Positions 55,159 through 64,000 of a stretch of 64,000 nt of DNA are shown here, one piece after another. The notes below the pieces were generated by a model. That model did not search any database. It was not told the origin of the DNA and was given only the letters and a program-made list of their open reading frames with translations. Source of the DNA: Leucobacter insecticola (GTDB taxonomy: Bacteria > Actinomycetota > Actinomycetes > Actinomycetales > Microbacteriaceae). The DNA is taken from positions 434,001-498,000 of the forward strand of contig NZ_CP049934.1 of assembly GCF_011382965.1 (NCBI RefSeq), given 5' to 3'. Position 1 is the stretch's first letter. Every line of letters starts with the position of its first letter. The position numbers were made by a program, and so were the translations under genes.

Positions 55159-56568
55159 CTACACCCCCACCACCTTGATGAGCCCCGTGCGGCTCACCGG
55201 ATTCGTTTTCCAGAGCACACCGTAGACGAGGGCGGCGGATATCGCGGTCAGGATCGGCCCCCAGGTCGCCCCGACTCCGGCGAGATCCGGGTTCACTGAT
55301 CCGAGCTGCAGCATGACGATTCCGATAACGGTGGCCACGATCCACGCGGCGAGGCCGTTGCCATTGAAGGCCTTGTAGTGCTGGTCATCGATCGCCGCAT
55401 GCTCCTCGTTGCGCCAGCGACCGAGCAGAATGTGCGTCAGCGCGATCGCCACCCACGCGGTCACCAGCACCCCCTGCCACGCGAGCGCAATAAGGATGTA
55501 CTGCACCACCGGGAGCAGCATGAAGAGGTAGATGATGACAGAGGAGAGGATCACCCAGACGACGTTCGGCATCTTGAGGCGGAAGACTTTCTCACCGAAG
55601 GCACGAAGATTCGCGGCACCCAAGTAGTAGTTCGCGGTGTTGATGCGGGTCTGCGTGGCGATGACCACGATCAGACCGAACACCCCCATCAGGCTGACGA
55701 GCCCGCCCGCAAGCCCGGTTTCAGAGGCATCGATACCCGGAATGGTGAAGGTGAGGAAGATGCCGACGAATGCGGAGAAGCCGTAGGCGAGCGTGTAGAA
55801 CAGTGGCCCAAAGGTAACCCTCTGGTGGTACTTGATGTCCTTGCGCTTACCGAGGGAAGCGAAATCCATCGTGAACATCATCATGATCCACACGCCCATG
55901 TAGCCGGCGAACGTCGCAAGCCAGCCGGGCCCACCCATCGCCACCGGCACGGGAAGATCCGGTGTCTGCGTCAGCCAGGTATCGCTGAAGCCGTACTGCA
56001 CACCCGCCCAGATCACCGCGGCAACCAGTCCGAAGAAGTACACCGGCATGAGCAGGCCGTTGATCTTGTCCAGGAAACGGCGCACCCCGCCCAGGATCAA
56101 CGGTGTCGAGTAGACCACCACGATGAGACTCCACATCCACATTTCACCGCCAAACGCGGTCATGAAGGCGTAGGCCACGATCGATCCCTCGAAGACCGCA
56201 TAGTAGATCGCGATCAGCGCGAAAATGATCATCGCGATTGCTGATCCCGCGTTGCCAAGGATGGTGCGGGAAAACTGCGCTACCGTGGTGCGGTTGTTGA
56301 TCGCGTAGCGCGACAACACCGTGTTGATCAGGCCATAGACAATGATCGTCAACACGATACCGATGATCGCGTTTACAGTGCCGTAAGCGACGGCCATCGC
56401 GGCACCAATGTAGACGAAGAAAAATGCGCTTGCGGTACCGTACCAGGCCATCGTGAGCTTGCCACGGCTCATCTGGTCTTGATCATCACCCTTGCGAGCC
56501 AGAGCGTCAGTTGCCTCGACGTCCGTGTTGCTCCCGGTTAAATTGAGACCCACTGTTCTTACCTCCAT
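55159..56568 (-). CDS. NCS1/purine-cytosine-type permease
   Basis: The 469-residue protein has about twelve spans and belongs to the cytosine/purine/hydantoin permease superfamily: MSRGKLTMAWYGTASAFFFVYIGAAMAVAYGTVNAI, IVVVYSTPLILGGVRRFLDKINGLLMPVYF, TQTRINTANYYLGAANLRAFGEKV. It has the longer loops and Asn-rich helix 8 of the group. Its position between the pxp and hyu clusters suggests uptake of 5-oxoproline, hydantoin or a related cyclic compound. It starts with an ATG at 56568; the only partners on the same strand are the hyu genes upstream. Confidence 0.83.
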   Translation of the reverse strand: MEVRTVGLNLTGSNTDVEATDALARKGDDQDQMSRGKLTMAWYGTASAFFFVYIGAAMAVAYGTVNAIIGIVLTIIVYGLINTVLSRYAINNRTTVAQFSRTILGNAGSAIAMIIFALIAIYYAVFEGSIVAYAFMTAFGGEMWMWSLIVVVYSTPLILGGVRRFLDKINGLLMPVYFFGLVAAVIWAGVQYGFSDTWLTQTPDLPVPVAMGGPGWLATFAGYMGVWIMMMFTMDFASLGKRKDIKYHQRVTFGPLFYTLAYGFSAFVGIFLTFTIPGIDASETGLAGGLVSLMGVFGLIVVIATQTRINTANYYLGAANLRAFGEKVFRLKMPNVVWVILSSVIIYLFMLLPVVQYILIALAWQGVLVTAWVAIALTHILLGRWRNEEHAAIDDQHYKAFNGNGLAAWIVATVIGIVMLQLGSVNPDLAGVGATWGPILTAISAALVYGVLWKTNPVSRTGLIKVVGV

Positions 56569-56598
56569 TGGTGTCCAGCTGCTTTGATGTCAAAAGGG

Positions 56599-56620
56599 CG
56601 CCCGGTGTCCACCCCGGGCG
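56599..56620 (-). terminator. Small GC hairpin after hyuB
   Basis: CGCCCGG (56599-56605) and CCGGGCG (56614-56620) form a short GC-rich stem in the 235-bp gap between hyuB and the permease gene. It could be a weak terminator or a processing site. No clear T tract follows. Confidence 0.35.
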
Positions 56621-56803
56621 AACCTCGGCTTCCGCGCCAAGGAATTCGCCTCGCCATCTCATTGTCGTGAGCCGAGCGTCGCTACCGCGCTGTGCGAACG
56701 CCGGAATGAGAAGGAATATTTAGGTCATATGCACAATTGGAATAAGGGGGCCTGAGCGCATTGCGGTCGCGCCCCAGTCAGTCCGAGCAGATTGCTTCTT
56801 TGC

Positions 56804-58795
56804 CTATGCTGCCCAGTGCGCCGCAGAACGGCGGGACATTTGTTCACGATGCTGCCGAGTCGTCTCGTCAAAGAGCTCGCCCGTACCCCAATCGAGAATG
56901 ACGCCGTGTCGACGGATCACATCAAGCAGGCCGAGTTCCCCCGAGCGATAACGCTCAGCGACACTACCTGGGTCAGTCTCCAACCATGACGCGCGATTCT
57001 CTCGTATCCAAGCGCGTTTCTCGGCCGTGGCTTCACGCGCGATCTCATACTGATCCAGCTCACGATCGATCACGAAGATCACCACGCCGTAATCTTCTGC
57101 CGCCCGTTCCACTGAGACATACTCATCGATCACGTCTTCGAGCACTTCCTCGGGTGTGCGATCTAGTGGATCACCGAACCCACCGCCTCCAGCAGATGGC
57201 CGGTAGAAGGTGTCTCCGGGTTCTACGGGGACTGAAGAGAAGATGGACCCAAGGAAGCGTTCATTTTCAGTGTCACGATTTAGCCAGACACCGTGTGGTA
57301 TCGATGGCAGACCACCCTCGATACCCCAGGTGATCGAACGAGCACGATCGCAGCAATAGCTCATTACAGATGCCTCGGCGTCGGTGAGAGTGCCTCCCTT
57401 TTCCACGCCGCAACCTCCGCGGAATCGGCCCGGGCCCCCCGAATCGGTGCCGATTTGGTGCATGGTAGTGATCACCGGAGTGAGACGTTCTTGACCTTCG
57501 CACGCCTGCACTGCGAGTCCCACGCCAAACACAGGCGCCGTCGAGTTCGAGCCGTCTTTGGAGGAGCGGCCACCCCACCCACCGGCCATCCAGTCGTACC
57601 ACATGAAGTATGGGTTCTCTTCACGGCGGGCATCACGTCCGCCAACGAGCAGATACTCGAGGTTAAAGGCACACGCCATGGCGCGCTCCGGCATGATCTG
57701 CGACCAGATTTCGAAAATTCCGTTCATCAACTTCTCGTAGGGACCAGAGCAGAATCCGGTCACCGCAAAGGGCCAACCCGCATTCACCACTGTACCTTCG
57801 GGGCCAATATCAGCGGTGACTGCCGCGTAGAACCCTGAATTCAGCGGCACATCTGGGAAAAAGGTCTTGGTGCCCGCGTAGATCGCCGAAAAGGTCGTGC
57901 CGTAACCTGAGTTCAAAAAGGTGTCGACAACCTCAGCGCTGCCCACAAGGTTGTAATGGATTCCTTCCCCGTCAAGCGTCATCACGATCTTGATGGGAAC
58001 GAGGCCCTCGGACTTACCAGGATCAACATCCATGTAGTCGACGGTTTCCCACCGGCCCTGAGGCAACTCCGCAAGTCGTCTGCGAACCGTGCGCTCGACA
58101 TAGTCCTGAGTCTCCTGCATCGCCATCTCGACCGTGCTGGTGCCGTAACGGTCTACCAGCCGCAGTACCTCGCGCTCACAAACAGCTGTTGCCTCTGACT
58201 GGGCATGCAAGTCCCCCATCGCCTGTTCAGGAGCACGGGTATTTGCGACGAGTAGCTGGGCGACATCATGCAAGAACTTTCCCTTTGACCATACTCGGAT
58301 AGGGGTGATCCGCAGGCCTTCACCAAAATGCTCCGCTGCAGATACGTCAAACGAACCTGGAACCTTGCCACCGATATCCGCCCAGTGCCCCTTATTCTGG
58401 GCAAACGCGATGATACGCCCCTCTGAGAAGATCGGCCGCACAAATGAAACATCGTTGAAATGTGTACCACCACGGTACGGATCATTGATCGCGAAAACGT
58501 CACCGGGGTGTATATCGTCGGGGAACTCCTCGATCACGGCTTTTGCCTGGAAATGAAGTGTTCCAACGTGAACCGCGATGTCGCCTGAGCCCTGCATAAC
58601 GGTGTTGCCATTTGCATCGCAGAGCGCTGACGAGAAATCACGAGAGTAGATGACAAACGAGTAGCAGGTACGCAGGATCTGCTCACTCATTAGGTCGACG
58701 CTCGTGGCGAATGCGTTCTTCAAAACCTCGAATGTCACTGGGTCAAGCGCCGTCTGGCGAGCAGTTCCCGTGGCTACTTTGGCTTTATCACTCAT
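56804..58795 (-). CDS. hyuB: Hydantoinase B / oxoprolinase B-type protein
   Basis: The 663-residue protein matches hydantoinase B: DPVTFEVLKNAFATSVDLMSEQILRTCYSFVIYSRDFSSALCDANGNTVMQGSGDIAVHVGTLHFQAKAVIEEF, DVFAINDPYRGGTHFNDV, NSGYGTTFSAIYAGTKTFFP, DSGGPGRFRGGCG and YRPSAGGGGFGDPLDRTPEEVLEDV. With HyuA it forms an ATP-dependent enzyme that opens hydantoins, 5-oxoproline or N-methylhydantoin. It overlaps hyuA by ATGA. Its composition is less G+C-rich than neighbours (27/60 at 58441-58500), hinting at acquisition. Confidence 0.92.
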   Translation of the reverse strand: MSDKAKVATGTARQTALDPVTFEVLKNAFATSVDLMSEQILRTCYSFVIYSRDFSSALCDANGNTVMQGSGDIAVHVGTLHFQAKAVIEEFPDDIHPGDVFAINDPYRGGTHFNDVSFVRPIFSEGRIIAFAQNKGHWADIGGKVPGSFDVSAAEHFGEGLRITPIRVWSKGKFLHDVAQLLVANTRAPEQAMGDLHAQSEATAVCEREVLRLVDRYGTSTVEMAMQETQDYVERTVRRRLAELPQGRWETVDYMDVDPGKSEGLVPIKIVMTLDGEGIHYNLVGSAEVVDTFLNSGYGTTFSAIYAGTKTFFPDVPLNSGFYAAVTADIGPEGTVVNAGWPFAVTGFCSGPYEKLMNGIFEIWSQIMPERAMACAFNLEYLLVGGRDARREENPYFMWYDWMAGGWGGRSSKDGSNSTAPVFGVGLAVQACEGQERLTPVITTMHQIGTDSGGPGRFRGGCGVEKGGTLTDAEASVMSYCCDRARSITWGIEGGLPSIPHGVWLNRDTENERFLGSIFSSVPVEPGDTFYRPSAGGGGFGDPLDRTPEEVLEDVIDEYVSVERAAEDYGVVIFVIDRELDQYEIAREATAEKRAWIRENRASWLETDPGSVAERYRSGELGLLDVIRRHGVILDWGTGELFDETTRQHREQMSRRSAAHWAA

Positions 58796-60833
58796 CGGTT
58801 GATCTCCTCAAGGTGAATGCGAATGTTGAGCCATTCGTCGATTTCAGCTCGGGTGTGCGGGGGCACAACAGTAGTGGAATCGAGTTGGTTGATAATCGCC
58901 GGCCCCACGAAAGCGGTGCCAGCAGCAAGTTCGCTTCGGTCATACACGGGGGTCTCAAGCCACCCGTCCTCACCGAAGAACACGGGACGACGCTCGGCTG
59001 GAGTGCCGGGTGCCTGAGCTACGACCGAAGCGGGCCGGAACGAGGGTTTGGGGATTTTCCCGACCGCTGCGAGATGCAATTGGTATACCTCTACGGGCGC
59101 ATCATCCTGGCGGAATGCGAACTCACGCTCGTACTCCTCGTGGAAGGTACGAACGGCCTGCTCAAGTGCGCCCGGTCCCGATCCCATGGGCACCTGAAGC
59201 GACCGCCATTGACCCTGATAACGCATCGAAATCTTGCGCTGCAGAACCGCGTTCTCGTCGGCAACCCCCTCGTGCCGAAGTCGCGCCGCTGCCTCACTCT
59301 CAAGTGAAACGAAGGCCTGCTCAATGCCTTCCTCATCCGCAGCAGAAGCCAAGCCGGTGTGCATCTGTGCGAAGTCGTGCTGAATGTCGACGAGCAGACA
59401 TCCCATGGCCGAAGTCACGCCAGGGCTCGGGGGCACGACAACTGTTGGGATCCCGAGCTCGCGCGCAACATCGGCACCGTGCAGGGCTCCCGCTCCACCA
59501 AATGCGAGCAGGGCAAAATCGCGGGGGTCGTAGCCACGGCGAATCGAAACCAATCTCACCGCATCAGCCATGTTTGCGTTTGCGACCGCGACCACCGCAT
59601 GCGCGGCCTCTTCCAGGCCCATACCGAGCGGCTCCGCAACTACGCGCCGTATCGCCGACTCGGCCAGTGCGCTGTTCAGCTGTTTCACGCCGCCGGCTAG
59701 GGAGGTTCCGAGTCGCCCAAGCACCACGTTCGCATCCGTGTTGGTCGGCTGATCGCCTCCGGTCTCATAACAGGCTGGCCCCGGATCTGCCCCGGCCGAC
59801 TGAGGACCATTTCGCAGCGATCCCGCAATGTCAATGTGAGCGAGGGAGCCGCCGCCTGCTCCGATCGTGAGCACCTCAATCGAGGGGAAAATGATCGGAT
59901 GTCCGTACTCGACCTGCCACTCCTGCGAAACGCGAAGCTCTCCCCCAGCGACAAGGGAAATGTCAGTGGACGTACCACCCATGTCGAGGCTAACGGCGTT
60001 TTCGTAGCCACACTGTTGCGCGATGTGTTTCGCTGAGATTGCGCCAGCCGCGATCCCTGAGGCCGCCAGGCGCACCGGAAATTTCTCGACGAGGCGGGGC
60101 GTCATGGAGCCGCCGCCCGAATGCAGCAGCAACAAATCCCCTCGTAACCACCCTCCCGCAAACGCCCAGCCAGCCGGTTTACATAGCCGGAAACCAGCGG
60201 CGCAAGCACCGCGTTCGCGACTGCGGTGTTAAAGCGCGGGTACTCAAAAATCTCAGGCAGGATCTCAGCCGACGTCGACACAGTCGCGTCTGGAATGACT
60301 TCCTCCAGAATCTCGCGCATTCTTGTCTCGTGCGAGGGATTTGCGTATGAATTCATAAAGCAGACCGCAATGGTCATAACTCCCCGGCGCTTCAGCAGTT
60401 CTGCCAGAGAACGGGCCTCCTCTTCATCGAGTGGCTGTACCGTGTTACCGCTGAAATCGATGCGCTCGGTCACCTCGAAACGGTCGCGACGCCGGATGTA
60501 GGGCGCCGAAACATCATTATACGCATCCCACAAGTCGTCCTTGGTGCCGTCGCGGATTTCAAGCACATCACGAAAACCGCGGGTGGTGACCAGCGCCGCA
60601 ACCGGAAAGTTCCGAGTGATCAATGCGTTTGTCGCGACTGTTGTGCCGTGGGAGAAAAGTGACACCTCATTGAGATCAATGTTGCCGCGCTCTACCCCGT
60701 TCATCACGGCGATCATCGGATCACTCGGCGTGGACGGCACCTTCGTGACGCGCATTTGTTTGGTCTCGTCGTCAAAAATACAGACGTCGGTGAATGTCCC
60801 GCCTACGTCTACCGCGACACGAACACTGCTCAT
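58792..60833 (-). CDS. hyuA: Hydantoinase A / oxoprolinase A-type protein, frameshifted
   Basis: Across one break this gives 680 residues. The N-terminal part begins VRVAVDVGGTFTDVCIFDDETKQM and has SLFSHGTTVATNALI and TRGFRDVLEIRDGTKDDLWD. The second part has LLHSGGGSMTPRLVEKFPVRLAASG, VSLDMGGTSTDISLV, GAGGGS and GADPGPACYETGG, ending with the C-terminal beta domain. The break is at the run 60138-60141; one more base gives GGYEGDLLLLHSGGG. It belongs to the ASKHA ATPase fold and couples ATP to ring opening with HyuB. It is divergent from a PucR-type regulator. Confidence 0.9.
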
Positions 60834-61012
60834 GGGCTCCTCCTGGATTTCCTCGTTGAGTTCCGGATGCCTCTAACCTTTGTTTGCTCTGCGCCCAAGG
60901 TCACTAGAAAATACCAAGCTTTCCGAGAGACTGTTTGTAATATTTCTAAAACGCTAAGAGAATTAGGCCAATAAACCTCCTGTTCACACAATATTGCTAG
61001 GGAGCGGATACG

Positions 61013-62212
61013 TTGACCTCCGAAGAGCCCCTCGACGAGATTGGCCGCCTGCACACCGCTCTCGATATCACGAACACCCTCATCTCGGCCATCTCCGCAA
61101 TTGACCCAGTCCGCGCTCTCGCCTCCCGCATAAGTACCCTCTGCCGTGGGACCGCGGTGATTTATGACTTCGAGGGTTCAGTTGTCTCAAGCACCGGCGA
61201 AGCACCGACACAGCTCATCTGGAACGAAGTCGCGGCAACAAATCGACGCGACCTCAATACCGAGATTGGCCGCTGGCATGTGCGAACCCGACGCGTGGCG
61301 CTCCGCGATGGCGTGCACGTCATCGCCATCGCCAGTCGCACTGTCGACACCCTCGACCAGATCGGCGAGCTACTGCTCGATACTTCAGAGCGCCTGCTCG
61401 GAGCTGTCCACGGCATCCAGTACGGTGCGACTCGGCGAGATCGTCGAGACAACGAACAGCTCATCGCGGCCCTCCACGACGGTGTGGTGCCGGCGCGTGA
61501 GCATCGCTTCTGGAACCAGTTGGCACAGTTCCGCTTTCCCGCGTACGCACCGATTCGTGCCCTCGAAATCGCACCACTAAGCGACGGTTCCGCGACCGAA
61601 GCCCATCTCTCCCTGCTAATCGGGCGCGCCAGATCTGAGGGCCTGCCCTTCCTCACAATGCTCCGAAGAGCCGACATGGATTCCCCTGCAACGATCGCAG
61701 CCTTGATTCCAGACTCCGAAGCGAGCGCACAGTGGCTTGCGGTTACAGCACACGACTTTCTTATAGGTGTTTCGGCCCCTTCTTCCGCGCTCTCCGCTGT
61801 CCCTGACAGCGTCCGAGAGGCTGAAACCGCGCTCGGCATTGCCCGGCAGTGGGCCCGCGCAGCCGAAACTCCTGAAAACATCGGAGCCGTGCTCATTGAT
61901 CGAATCGACCTCTCCACCTGGCTACTCTCACACGTCGACGCCCGCCAGCTGCGGGAGCGCATCGTACGCACCCTCAAGCCGCTTGCATCAGCTCAGCTCC
62001 TCGACACGCTGATCACCTACTTGGCAGCAGAGCAGAACGTCACCCGCACCGCTGAAGTCATGTTTGTGCACCCGAACACAATCCGGTACCGCCTCACCCG
62101 TATCGAGGAGGCCTTCGGAGAATCTCTCACCTCACCGTTCTCCCTCGCAAACGTCATCCTCGCCCTGCATCCCGAGATAATCGGACGCGCCCCTGAACTT
62201 CGCCACCGCTAA
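61013..62212 (+). CDS. PucR/CdaR-type regulator; likely controls hyuAB
   Basis: The 399-residue protein starts at a TTG (61013) with AGGGAG 8 bp upstream. It lacks the PucR N-terminal domain; the N-terminus has RLHTALDITNTLISAISAIDPVRALASRISTLC and the C-terminus the HTH_30 domain VTRTAEVMFVHPNTIRYRLTRIEEAFGESL. It is divergent from hyuA with a 179-bp AT-rich gap, so it is the likely activator of hyuAB. The ligand may be the cyclic amide substrate. Confidence 0.85.
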   Translation: MTSEEPLDEIGRLHTALDITNTLISAISAIDPVRALASRISTLCRGTAVIYDFEGSVVSSTGEAPTQLIWNEVAATNRRDLNTEIGRWHVRTRRVALRDGVHVIAIASRTVDTLDQIGELLLDTSERLLGAVHGIQYGATRRDRRDNEQLIAALHDGVVPAREHRFWNQLAQFRFPAYAPIRALEIAPLSDGSATEAHLSLLIGRARSEGLPFLTMLRRADMDSPATIAALIPDSEASAQWLAVTAHDFLIGVSAPSSALSAVPDSVREAETALGIARQWARAAETPENIGAVLIDRIDLSTWLLSHVDARQLRERIVRTLKPLASAQLLDTLITYLAAEQNVTRTAEVMFVHPNTIRYRLTRIEEAFGESLTSPFSLANVILALHPEIIGRAPELRHR

Positions 62213-62259
62213 CTCTGGCGAAATCACCTAAGCTGAGACCACTCGACCATAGGAGGATC

Positions 62260-62550
62260 ATGAGCACAGGTTCCCGCAGCAGAGTCCAGTTGGAGAACGA
62301 GCACTTCCGCGTTACGGAGTGGACGATCGATCCGGGCGGGGTGATCCCCATGCACCTGCACGAGCACGAGTACGTGGTGGTGCCGATGGTCACGGACACC
62401 ATGCACGTCACCACGGGAGCAGGCGACGAGATCGTTGCCGAGCTGGTTGCGGGGCAGAGCTATACCCGACCCGGCGGATCCGAGCACCGGGTTGAGAATC
62501 GCACCTCTGCCTCCCCCATCGTGTTCGTTGAGGTGGAAAAGCTATCGTGA
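62260..62550 (+). CDS. Cupin-domain protein
   Basis: The 96-residue single-domain cupin reads RVQLENEHFRVTEWTIDPGGVIPMHLHEHEYVVVPMVTDTMHVTT, then YTRPGGSEHRVENRTSASPIVFVEVE. The metal site HLHEHEY and the second His (SEHRVEN) are visible. AGGAGG lies 5 bp upstream of the ATG. It overlaps the GNAT gene by 4 bp. The role is unknown. Confidence 0.85.
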   Translation: MSTGSRSRVQLENEHFRVTEWTIDPGGVIPMHLHEHEYVVVPMVTDTMHVTTGAGDEIVAELVAGQSYTRPGGSEHRVENRTSASPIVFVEVEKLS

Positions 62551-63002
62551 GCGCTGTCACCGTTCGCGCCGTCGCCGCAGAGGATCGGGAGGCGTGGGCG
62601 GTGCTCTACCGCGGCTACCGCGACTTCTACGCAAGGCCGCACGACCCCTCGGTCTACGACACGGTCTGGGGCTGGCTGATGGATCCGGCGCACGGGACCC
62701 GAGCACTGGTCGCCTCGCTCGACGGGCAGCTCGTGGGCCTCGGGCACTTCCGCGGCTTCGCTCGGCCGATCGACGGCGGACGCGGCCTCTACCTCGACGA
62801 CCTGTTCACCTTGCCCGAGGCACGCGGGACAGGCGCGGCTTCTGCGATTCTGCAGCGGCTCGCTGAGATCGCGCGCGATGAGGGCGCTTCGCTGGTGCGC
62901 TGGATCACTGCCGAAGACAACACGACGGCGCGGAGTCTCTACGACCGGCGCGCACAGCAGACACCCTGGGTCACCTACGACATGGCGCCCGCGGCAGAGT
63001 GA
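62547..63002 (+). CDS. GNAT N-acetyltransferase
   Basis: The 151-residue protein has VRAVAAEDREAWAVLYRGYRDFYA, LVGLGHFRGFARPI, LYLDDLFTLPEARGTGAASAILQRLAEIARDEG (acetyl-CoA loop RGTGAA) and ITAEDNTTARSLYDRRAQQTPWVTYD. Its GTG start overlaps the cupin stop (GTGA), so the two are translated together. The substrate is unknown; the family includes diamine-type and aminoglycoside-like acetyltransferases. Confidence 0.88.
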   Translation: MSAVTVRAVAAEDREAWAVLYRGYRDFYARPHDPSVYDTVWGWLMDPAHGTRALVASLDGQLVGLGHFRGFARPIDGGRGLYLDDLFTLPEARGTGAASAILQRLAEIARDEGASLVRWITAEDNTTARSLYDRRAQQTPWVTYDMAPAAE

Positions 63003-63023
63003 CTTTCACAACGCACTGAGCCG

Positions 63024-63422
63024 CTATTGACGCAACCGCTCGGTGCCAGGCGTCGCCTCGGTCTCGCCGTGCGGCACCGCCTCGCCCGCATCGTCGACCG
63101 CCACAAACACAATACGATCCAGGGTCAGGATCTCCTGCCCCGTCACCGCATTGTCGACCCGGCAGCTGAGCGTTAGTGAGGTGCGTCCGAAGCTACTCAC
63201 ACGAAAATCGAGTTCGAGAAGGTCACCCCGTTCCGCACTTCCCTTGAAGTTGATCTCAGACATGTACCGGGTCACCACGCTCGTCGTACCGAGCTGCACC
63301 ACGGCGAGGATCGCAGCGTCTTCATCAACCCACTGCAGCAAGCGCCCGCCGAACAGCGCCCCGTGTTGATTCAGGTCTTCGGGTTTCACCCATTTGCGCA
63401 CGATCTGTCGGTAGTCACTCAT
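63024..63422 (-). CDS. Acyl-CoA thioesterase, hotdog fold (YciA-like)
   Basis: The 132-residue hotdog-fold protein reads IVRKWVKPEDLNQHGALFGGRLLQWVDEDAAILAVVQLG, TRYMSEINFKGSAERGDLLELDFRVSSFGRTSLTLSCRV and EILTLDRIVFVAVDDAGEAVPH. The NQHGALFGGRLLQWVDE block with its catalytic acid is typical of YciA/acyl-CoA thioesterases. It would hydrolyse acyl-CoA esters in the cytoplasm. It starts with an ATG at 63422, divergent from the small membrane protein. Confidence 0.88.
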   Translation of the reverse strand: MSDYRQIVRKWVKPEDLNQHGALFGGRLLQWVDEDAAILAVVQLGTTSVVTRYMSEINFKGSAERGDLLELDFRVSSFGRTSLTLSCRVDNAVTGQEILTLDRIVFVAVDDAGEAVPHGETEATPGTERLRQ

Positions 63423-63476
63423 GGTCGCAAGCCTAGTGACTGCGCCGCCGCGCCATCACCGCATAAGCTTGGGAGC

Positions 63477-63692
63477 ATGGCCGTTTTCGCTGGAATCATG
63501 CTGCTGCTCAATGCGTTTTTCAACGTGGTCGTATGGCCAAGATTCTGGACGCGAGTGGCCAACGATCCGCGCGCACGCGACGAGCAGGGCCGCGCGACCA
63601 GGTTTCTCACCGTCCACGCGGTCCTGATCAGCCTCGCCCTACTCGTCGCCGCAGTTTCCGCGGTCGCGGGCATCATGCTGCTGCTTGGCTAG
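63477..63692 (+). CDS. SCO4848-like small membrane protein
   Basis: The 71-residue protein has two spans, AVFAGIMLLLNAFFNVVVWP and FLTVHAVLISLALLVAAVSAVAGIMLLLG. The central RFWTRVANDPRARDEQGRATRF is the pattern of the SCO4848 family of actinobacteria. The ATG at 63477 follows GGGAG too closely for a normal site, so it may be leaderless. The function is unknown. Confidence 0.75.
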   Translation: MAVFAGIMLLLNAFFNVVVWPRFWTRVANDPRARDEQGRATRFLTVHAVLISLALLVAAVSAVAGIMLLLG

Positions 63693-63883
63693 TGCCGCGT
63701 CTCATGCGGCTCTGATATCTCCGCGTCCTCGTCGGAGCCTTCCTCTTCGGGCCTACCCGCTTGCGTATGCGTAGCAGGACCCAGGTGTGATGCTCCGCCC
63801 TCAGCCACCCAACCGTCACCGGGTGTCTGCGCCGGATCCGAATCGTGATCTGGAAGGTGTGTGCGGTGTGTGTGCTGATCCAT
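63689..63883 (-). CDS. Small acidic hypothetical protein
   Basis: The 64-residue protein is rich in Asp, Glu and His (MDQHTHRTHLPDHDSDPAQT, then GRPEEEGSDEDAEISEPHET). It has no recognised family and no membrane segment. GAGGGGG lies 6 bp before the ATG at 63883, supporting a real start. It overlaps the end of the preceding gene by 4 bp on the opposite strand. Confidence 0.6.
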   Translation of the reverse strand: MDQHTHRTHLPDHDSDPAQTPGDGWVAEGGASHLGPATHTQAGRPEEEGSDEDAEISEPHETRH

Positions 63884-63977
63884 CGTATCCCCCTCGACTC
63901 GCCTGTCTGACTTTCGGGCCAGCCTACGCGCCTCTGCTGCAAAGCAACAGGGTTGCCGTCGACCGTACACTGGAGGA

Positions 63978-64000
63978 ATGAAGCGTATCTTGACCTACGG
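63978..64000 (+). CDS. Start of a gene running off the right edge
   Basis: GGAGGA directly precedes an ATG that reads MKRILTY before the window ends. This opening resembles glycerol-3-phosphate cytidylyltransferases (MKxVITYGTFD), but seven residues are too few to name it. Confidence 0.35.

Overview
The window comes from a high-GC Gram-positive actinobacterium. Evidence: a NucS mismatch endonuclease, a TetR-type biotin regulator with TGAAC-N3-GTTCA operators, an SCO4848-like small membrane protein, GTG/TTG starts and G+C-rich coding. The gene set fits Microbacteriaceae (Leucobacter-like), but that placement is inference.

Layout. 1-13.3 kb, minus strand: a BREX phage-defence operon in the order brxA, brxB, brxC, pglX, a RhuM-family gene, pglZ, then a SIR2-like gene that runs off the left edge where type 1 systems usually carry brxL. 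13.3-27.1 kb: a DUF1269-like reading frame, an HPP membrane protein with a divergent TetR and two strong palindromic operators, a VapBC-like toxin-antitoxin pair between an ABC-exporter gene and a decayed copy of its 3' end, a SulP transporter, cytidine deaminase, and an Lrp / three-part ABC transporter / aromatic-type aminotransferase group. 27.1-45.2 kb: tRNA-Tyr, a short UvrA paralogue, a PutA-like protein whose active-site residues look lost, PEBP, GntR/FadR, MerR-TipAS, TrhO, an M13 peptidase, MATE and MFS transporters, NucS, a decayed membrane protein, and an HTH/Clp-N pair. 45.2-48.0 kb: biotin uptake (bioQ, bioYMN). 49.2-62.2 kb: two lactam-hydrolase systems, the biotin-linked PxpABC cluster and HyuAB, each with a divergent PucR-type regulator, separated by an NCS1 permease. 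62.2-64 kb: cupin, GNAT, thioesterase and small proteins.

The most important reading note: eight genes, plus one doubtful reading frame, are split by what looks like the loss of one base in a C or G run (6489, 13913, 34130, 41568, 47306, about 49299, 52019, 54804, 60138). The uniform direction and sequence context suggest assembly error in homopolymers rather than gene decay, so these genes are annotated across the break. Two other loci (22004-22270 and 44077-44502) carry in-frame stop codons and look like true pseudogenes.

How it fits together: the left end is a defence island. The middle is housekeeping and transport with several intergenic repeat families. The right side couples biotin import to a nearby biotin-dependent carboxylase/5-oxoprolinase operon and a second hydantoinase/oxoprolinase pair, suggesting use of cyclic amides as nitrogen or carbon source.
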